Positions 58,770-64,000 of a DNA stretch of 64,000 nucleotides are shown piece after piece (position 1 is the first letter of the stretch; each line of letters opens with the position of its first letter). The stretch is from assembly GCA_023213315.1 (NCBI GenBank), contig JAKCPI010001634.1, forward strand, positions 1 through 64,000. Reading direction: 5' to 3'. The position numbers and the translations under genes are program-made. Source of the stretch: Euborellia annulipes (Eukaryota > Arthropoda > Insecta > Dermaptera > Anisolabididae). The notes under the pieces are model-generated. The model saw only the letters and a program-made list of their open reading frames with translations, was not told where the DNA came from and ran no database searches.

Positions 58770-58860
58770 GACCTGTGGCTCATTGCTAGGGCATTAGCTT
58801 CTGGTACCAAAGGTCAAGGGTTCGCATTTTTTTGATTTCACCCCGACTCTGGGCAAAAAT
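58770..58860 (+). mobile_element. SINE-B head
   Basis: TTGACCTGTGGCTCATTGCT, AGGGCATTAGCTTCTGGTAC, AAAGGTCAAGGGTTCGCA; body lost after a T-run. Confidence 0.65.
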
Positions 58861-59850
58861 AATCCGATGTTTTTGGCTGAGATTAGCTTTATTTTAATTA
58901 ATCAGTCTTTTAATCTTGGCCAGTACTGATGTTTCGGGCGAAATTTAAAATTTTAATTTCTGATACTGTTGTGTATTTACGTATATAATGCAAATGGTGG
59001 AAGTGATTTGTAGGCACGATTTCAGTTTGATCAATTAATTTGTCTAAAAATGCAATCAGAGGGGACGAAGGGAGGGAATTTGAATTCGCACTTTGATTTG
59101 GCACATAAACTAAAGCTTGTTTTTGATCCTGGTAAAAAGCCAAATTGAATGTTTGTATAGGGACATGAAAGGATATCTAAAGGGCGGAGTTCCATTTTAA
59201 CGTCAAAGTCAAAAGGAGGTCCGAATTGATAGATAATTTAGAAAAAAAAGGTACGAATCAACCAAGAATTTGAGAAAAGAGTTTTATAAATTTATCTGAA
59301 CCAGAATGGATTATTTTAAAGAGCATGTAAAAAATAATTGATTTATGAATTTTAATCAATTTCGGTGGAGCGAATTTTGAGAAAATCGAAAAAAACTGAA
59401 AAATCTTCAACTTTTTCCTATGTAGTACAAGTACTTCAAAACACTTTTAGGGCAAAATGAGAATATACATTTTAAAGAGCATGTAAAAAATAATTGACTT
59501 TTGAATTTTAAATAATTTTGGTTGAGCGAATTTTGAGAAAATCGTAAAAAAACTAAAAAAGTACATCAGTAAAGTACTAGTACTTTTTGGCCGGATTTGT
59601 TCAAAAGGTAATTTTGAGTGTCTGGGAGTGTACCTAACTTAAATATAAAATTTCAATCGGGTAGCACAATTCCTTCATGCTAAAAGTTGTTACACACAGA
59701 CATACTCAGACAGACCAATTTGCGGGATCCACTTTTTTGGACTCAGGGGACCTCAAAACGTGTATATCCATCAAAATCTCGACATCGAATTTTTGACATG
59801 ATCGCAATACTTTCTCTTTCTATATATTTCATATATAGGGTAAGAGAAAG

Positions 59851-60199
59851 TAAAAAATGGTGAAAATAATCGATTATTTGCATCTATAATTGAGAATAGT
59901 TTTATATAATTCGATTTTGATTGAGGAATGTTTGAGGATATGTGTGCCGAGAGGATCCATTAGTCAGCAGTTTCGTCGATGCCAATCCCAACCCTTCCAA
60001 TTATCTGAGAAGTTTACTGGTCTGGACCAGTAGGTTTTGATCCCTACCATCTGCTATTATCTTATCGAGGAAACCAAGGAGTTTGTCTATTTGAGCTCAT
60101 TAAAGGAAATAATGATAAACGATTTTATACTGAATTCCAATAACTTTATGGCAAATATCAAAAAATTTGTTCGTTTTTGTTAGGTCTCAAATAGTAAGC
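59851..60199. other. Intronic DNA, no firm feature
   Basis: 59935-60105 is GC-richer; GGTTTTGATCCCTACC near 60030 weakly resembles a B box on the minus strand. Not assigned. Confidence 0.35.
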
Positions 60200-60209
60200 A
60201 ATTGTATTT

Positions 60210-60743
60210 TCGCCCCCGCCCTCGGGGCTTGGTGTAGAGGTTAGCGTGCTAACCTCGTATACCAAACGTCGCGGGTTCGGACCCCAGGCAGTCCGATGAT
60301 TTTATTTAAGCCATTTGGATACCAAATGGCTTAAATAAGAATGCCTGGACCCCAAATAAATATATATTATTAAATAACGGTTATCGTAAGTCTTAATGGC
60401 CTAAGTTGCCGAAAAGACTGTGTGAATGTGAGACAAGGGCGGATACAAGGGGGGGGGTAAAGGGGGTAATTACCCCCCTGAGATTTGAAAAAAATACTTT
60501 TTTTCGAAAAAAAATGTATTTTTCATGTAAAATTTTAAAAATTAACACTTAAAAATTTGATTTATATTTATATTCTGGCAAACAAGTACAGAATGCGCCT
60601 TTAAATTACCGAAATTAAGAAAAAAATAGTGTGCTGTGCGACGAGTCACACCAAATTACCCCCCCCCCCGAGAAACACCTCTCGAATCCGCCCTTGATGT
60701 GAGAGTGAATGAGAAAAAAGTGTGTTTTTTCTAAAAAAAAAAA
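60210..60743 (+). mobile_element. SINE-A copy 3 with 10-bp duplication, split by a MITE
   Basis: Flanked by AATTGTATTT (60200-60209, 60744-60753). Head, body and tail as in the other copies. The hAT MITE at 60434-60696 interrupts its TGTGAATG stretch. Confidence 0.92.
60434..60696 (+). mobile_element. G-rich hAT-like MITE with perfect 8-bp duplication
   Basis: 263 bp from CAAGGGCGGATACAAGG to CGAATCCGCCCTTG, flanked by ATGTGAGA (60426-60433, 60697-60704). Other SINE-A copies have ATGTGAG once there, confirming the duplication. Confidence 0.95.
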
Positions 60744-61063
60744 AATTGTATTTCCACAATTTGATTTTTTTTTCTGGCTCTTACTGAAAACTTTAGTTAA
60801 TGTTGGCTAGGTATGAAAAATATTTCCGAAAAAAGATCAACTCCATTCCTAGTTAATTAATAATCCCAAAATTATCAGAAGCGCCTTAATACTATGCCAG
60901 AATTTGCATTTAGAATCTTTAATTAATTCGAATTGGAAAAATACAGTAATAAAGAGCACCTGGCAATCGAATTTTGAAATAAAAAAAAAAAAAAAAACGG
61001 AACATTTTCATATTCCTTCTCTTTCAAAATGAAAATTCAAGCCAAGGAGAGAATTAACGAAAT

Positions 61064-61156
61064 TGACACCAGAGGCAGCACTTGCAAAAAAAGCGCCTTG
61101 TAGTTATGCAAAACTCTTTTCAAGAGAGATAATAATTCTGCCTATTTAATAGGAGC
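61064..61156 (+). repeat. Dispersed repeat R91, copy 3
   Basis: AGAGGCAGCACTTGC, AGCGCCTTGTAGTTATGCAA, CTGCCTATTTAATAGGAG. Confidence 0.65.
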
Positions 61157-61514
61157 TCTCAATTAATGACCTCAAGAGCCTGATTAAAAAAAAAAATAGA
61201 ATTTACTCACTGATGAAGAAACGAAATCTCGGATAGGAAAAGCTCAAAAAATGACTATGTCGTAGAGGTGCACACTTCTGAAAAAAAAAATTAAAAAATT
61301 TTAAAACTCTAGTATTTTCTAAATGGCCATAGATGGGTCCTTAAATAAAAAAAAAATTAAAAAAAAAAACCGCCCCTCCCCCGACAAAATGGCATTAATC
61401 CGCCACTGCCTGGATCTAATAAAATTAGTGAGGTCCATTTCCCTCCTCCGCGGATGCCAATAATTGGTGCCAGTACATAAAAAAGCTTAGTGAAGGCCTG
61501 TGTGGCTGGGGAAT

Positions 61515-61580
61515 ACGAGGAGGAGGGAGAGATGAGGAGGGAGGGAGAAAGAGAGAGGGAAGAGTAGGGAGGGAGGTTAG
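61515..61580 (+). repeat. GA-rich low-complexity tract
   Basis: Purine-only runs (GAGGAGGGAGAGATGAGGAG). Overlapping minus frames rich in Ser and Pro follow from composition. Confidence 0.8.
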
Positions 61581-61689
61581 TCTCTTCCCCTTCCTTCTTG
61601 TCTTCCCCTTCCTTCTTGGTTGATGATACAAAACTTCCAAGAAAGAAAAATAAATTAAATTTATTTTTGAAAGTTGATTTATAGCTGTT

Positions 61690-61890
61690 TATATAATAAT
61701 AAAAAACACATTTTTTTCCCATTCACACTCACATATACGATAAGCGTTATTTGTATAATATATATATATATATATATTTTTTTTATAAAAAAAAAAAACA
61801 CTTTTCTCATTCACACTCACAGGATAATATATACATTTGTGTCCAGGCATTTTTATTTAAGCCATTTGGTATCCAAATGGCTTAAAGCTG
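61690..61890 (-). mobile_element. Rearranged SINE-A 3' part
   Basis: On the minus strand: AAGCCATTTGGATACCAAAT, AATGCCTGGACAC, then GTGAGTGTGAATGAGAAAAG and an A/T-run, then a second GTGAGTGTGAATGGGAAAAA with TATCGT before it. A (TA)n tract lies between. Confidence 0.75.
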
Positions 61891-62371
61891 TTTATATATT
61901 ACAAGATGTAGAATGAAAAAAATTAAAAAGATTCATTTGGTGAACGTAATCGTTTTGGCTTATTAGTTGAAAAAAAAATTATTTTTTTTTAAAGATGGTC
62001 GAATGATGAGATTAGATTTTTTTAAAGAGGATATTAATAATTGCTAAATACCTGAGATGAGAGTAATAGTTGTTCCAGGAGAGAGTCGTTGATATCTGGC
62101 ACTATTTAAATAAAAGATTCAACTCACTATATCTAAATTTGATTATTTTCAAAGAACACAAACGACTAAAATATTTTTGCATAATACACAACGCGACACG
62201 AGCATTAGAAAACTAACAAGTGAAAAGGAGGGAGAGTTGGACCGCAAGCAGTGTATGTGTTCGCCGCTAGAGCACTCTAGCGTCGTTTATTGTTGTGCTG
62301 CTTAATTTAAAAGTTGAATTAAGCCGGGATGTGTTTGATGTGAGCGTGAATGGAAAGTGTTTAAAAAAAAA
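61891..62371. other. Intronic DNA, no feature seen
   Basis: AT-rich with a short GC-richer patch near 62220-62290. Confidence 0.45.
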
Positions 62372-62590
62372 AAGCCGGGGGTAATCTGTTGTGACTGGTC
62401 GCACAGCACACAACTTTCTCTTTTGATAATTTAAACTTGCATTCTGTACTTGTTTACCAGAATATATATACAAATCAAATTTGTAGGTATTAATTTTTAA
62501 AATTTTTATATTCAAAAAATATTTAATTTACAAGAAAAATATTTTTCTCAATTTTCCAGGGGGAAATCCCCCTTTCCCCCCCATAAAAAA
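62372..62590 (+). mobile_element. G-rich hAT-like MITE, ends eroded
   Basis: GTGACTGGTCGCACAGCACA, TTACCAGAATATATA, ATTAATTTTTAAAA and TTTCTCAATTTTCCAGGGGG follow the family order. A G14 run follows at 62603. Confidence 0.75.
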
Positions 62591-62643
62591 AAAAAAAAAG
62601 AAGGGGGGGGGGGGGGGGTTTTAAAAAATTCAAAAAAAAATAA

Positions 62644-62913
62644 AGCCCCCGGGACTTGGCGTAGTTGGTAGCGTGCCTACCTTCTATACCAGAACGTCGC
62701 GGGTTCGGACCCAGGCAGTCCGATGATTTTATTTAAGCCATTTGGATACCAAATGACTTAAATAGAAATGTCTGGACCCCACAATAGATATATTACTAAT
62801 ATAACGGTTATCGTCAAAGTCTTAAATGGCCTAAGTTGCCGAAAAGACTGTTGATGTGTGTGTGAATGTGAGTGTGAATGAGAAAAAAGTGTGAATGTTT
62901 AAAAAAAAAAAAT
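62644..62913 (+). mobile_element. SINE-A copy 4
   Basis: GGGACTTGGCGTAGTTGGTA, GTCGCGGGTTCGGACCCA, TTTGGATACCAAATGACTTA, ATGGCCTAAGTTGCCGAAAA, TGTGTGTGAATG and an A13 end. Confidence 0.9.
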
Positions 62914-63451
62914 TATATTAAAAATATTATTTAATCCAAGAAAAATTTTCTCAAATTCGGAGGGGGAAGTAATAATGGGTAATTAATCATTCCCCCCCCG
63001 ATATTAAATCAGAAATGGATTAGGTGGGTGGGTTAGCCTCTAAAGAATAAAACTCCAATGTAAGATAAATTTGAGCCTTAATTTGACCATCAGCCCTATA
63101 ATAGGTATGATTTGTAGATAAAATTGTTAAGAAATTAAAATTAAAAGGGGGGGGGAGGGGACAGCCTGGAGGAAATTATTGAGAAGGATGAGGATAAATA
63201 TAAGGAGATGATTTTCAGACTAATTTATTAGAATTATCTCCTCCCGTTATGAGTAAACATTTCGGAGTTCAAACGACTCCTTCTTCAAGACCATGCGGGC
63301 TTAAGAAACAAATATGCCCTCAATTTTATAAGAAATTGAAATTTTATCGCTCGTGCACATATAGGTAATGGGGCCAGACGAAGACTCTTCAGATTTTTAT
63401 TTATCTTCATCCTCCTCAACCTTATATTTATTGAGAACCACGCCCTTGGAG
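62914..63451. other. Intronic DNA with repeat fragments
   Basis: 62938-63002 resembles the right part of the G-rich MITE. 63260-63295 carries a foldback-type core (AACATTTCGGAGTTC, CTCCTTCTTCAAG). Confidence 0.45.
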
Positions 63452-63607
63452 CATGGGCGTAACTAGAGGGCTCGTGTCCGGCGCCCCCCCCCCTCCCAGA
63501 GAGCTCCCTGCCCCAAGAAAAATTGAGAAAATATGGGGCTTTCCAGGCCCCCGGAGGATAGCTGGTCCCATGGCCCCCTCCAGCCAAATTCTCTAGTTAC
63601 GCCCATG
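63452..63607 (+). mobile_element. hAT-like MITE with 8-bp duplication
   Basis: 156 bp, CATGGGCGTAACTAGAG to CTCTAGTTACGCCCATG. Flanks CCTTGGAG (63444-63451) and CCCTGGAG (63608-63615), one mismatch. A truncated copy is at 43959. Confidence 0.92.
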
Positions 63608-63669
63608 CCCTGGAGCAAACCTGTTGTACAAATTAAGCAGCAATTAATATGTTTCAAGCCTTCCTCTCG

Positions 63670-63761
63670 GTGATATCTTGGATTCAGGGGACCTCAAAAC
63701 GTGTATATCCATCAAAATCTCGACATCGAATTTTTGACATGAATCTAATACTTTCTCTCTC
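63670..63761 (-). mobile_element. Solo arm fragment of the 3.5-kb element
   Basis: Same as its right arm: GGACCTCAAAACGTGTATAT, CCATCAAAATCTCGACATCG, AATTTTTGACATGAATCTAA, TACTTTCTCTC. Confidence 0.85.
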
Positions 63762-63780
63762 GATGTATTAACATTACGCA

Positions 63781-64000
63781 CAGTAATACCTCGAGATACG
63801 GGTTTAATTCGGAACCTTGCTCGTAACTCAAATGAGTTAGGCAAGTGTCATTAAATAGCTCCGATCCACGACCAGTTGCAACTTTTTTCGCAGCTGGCCG
63901 TTCCTCGTATCTCAAATTTCGCTTGTATTTCAAAACAAAACTTCGCTCACTCGACAGCTCGTATCTCAAATAACTCGTATGTTGGGGTACTCGATTCCCG
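63781..64000 (+). mobile_element. Tc1/mariner-pogo-type repeat, cut by the window end
   Basis: Starts CAGTAATACCTCGAGATACG; the later part repeats TCGTATCTCAAATT, CTCGTATCTCAAATAACTCG. CAGTAATxCCTCG ends are known from pogo/mariner-type repeats in many animals. Classification is from the end motif alone. Confidence 0.5.

Overview
This is AT-rich nuclear DNA from an animal, almost certainly an arthropod. The evidence is five short spliced exons, on the plus strand and in order, of one insect-type nicotinic acetylcholine receptor alpha subunit (alpha6-like). Long introns packed with mobile elements separate them, and one SINE tail consists of the arthropod telomere-type motif TTAGG. I cannot name the species. 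The large introns and heavy repeat load would fit a large-genome crustacean or insect.

Gene layout (plus strand): two alternative 45-nt exons 3 (3a 1013-1057, 3b 1399-1443); a 26.2-kb intron; exon 4 (27688-27797, loop D to loop A); a 10.6-kb intron; exon 5 (38352-38532, loop E, Cys-loop, loop B); a 16.6-kb intron; exon 6 (55086-55161); then intron to the window end. All phases join without frameshift. The signal peptide and first exons lie before the window. Loop C and the membrane segments lie after it. Only about 0.7 percent of the window is recognised coding sequence.

The rest is intron. By eye it contains: (i) many foldback elements with different arms but a shared core, GA(A/G)GA(T/A)GG followed by CCGAAACGT; (ii) three families of TTAA-flanked MITEs, piggyBac-like by target site; (iii) several hAT-like MITE families, four copies with exact or near-exact 8-bp duplications; (iv) TA-flanked mariner-like MITEs and a 3.5-kb element with long inverted repeats; (v) tRNA-headed SINEs, several sharing a tail motif, and a probable 5S-rRNA-derived SINE; (vi) microsatellites, including an uninterrupted 397-bp (TG)n tract.

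Repeated nesting gives relative insertion ages. Examples are a hAT MITE in a SINE at 60 kb, a SINE in a SINE at 7 kb, and three elements inside a 1.4-kb palindrome at 49 kb. The main unexplained non-repeat signals are a GC-richer block with about 105 open codons at 12720-13038 and a possible minus-strand terminal exon at 5547-5667. No transposase, reverse transcriptase, true tRNA or rRNA gene, CRISPR array or bacterial-type operon is visible.
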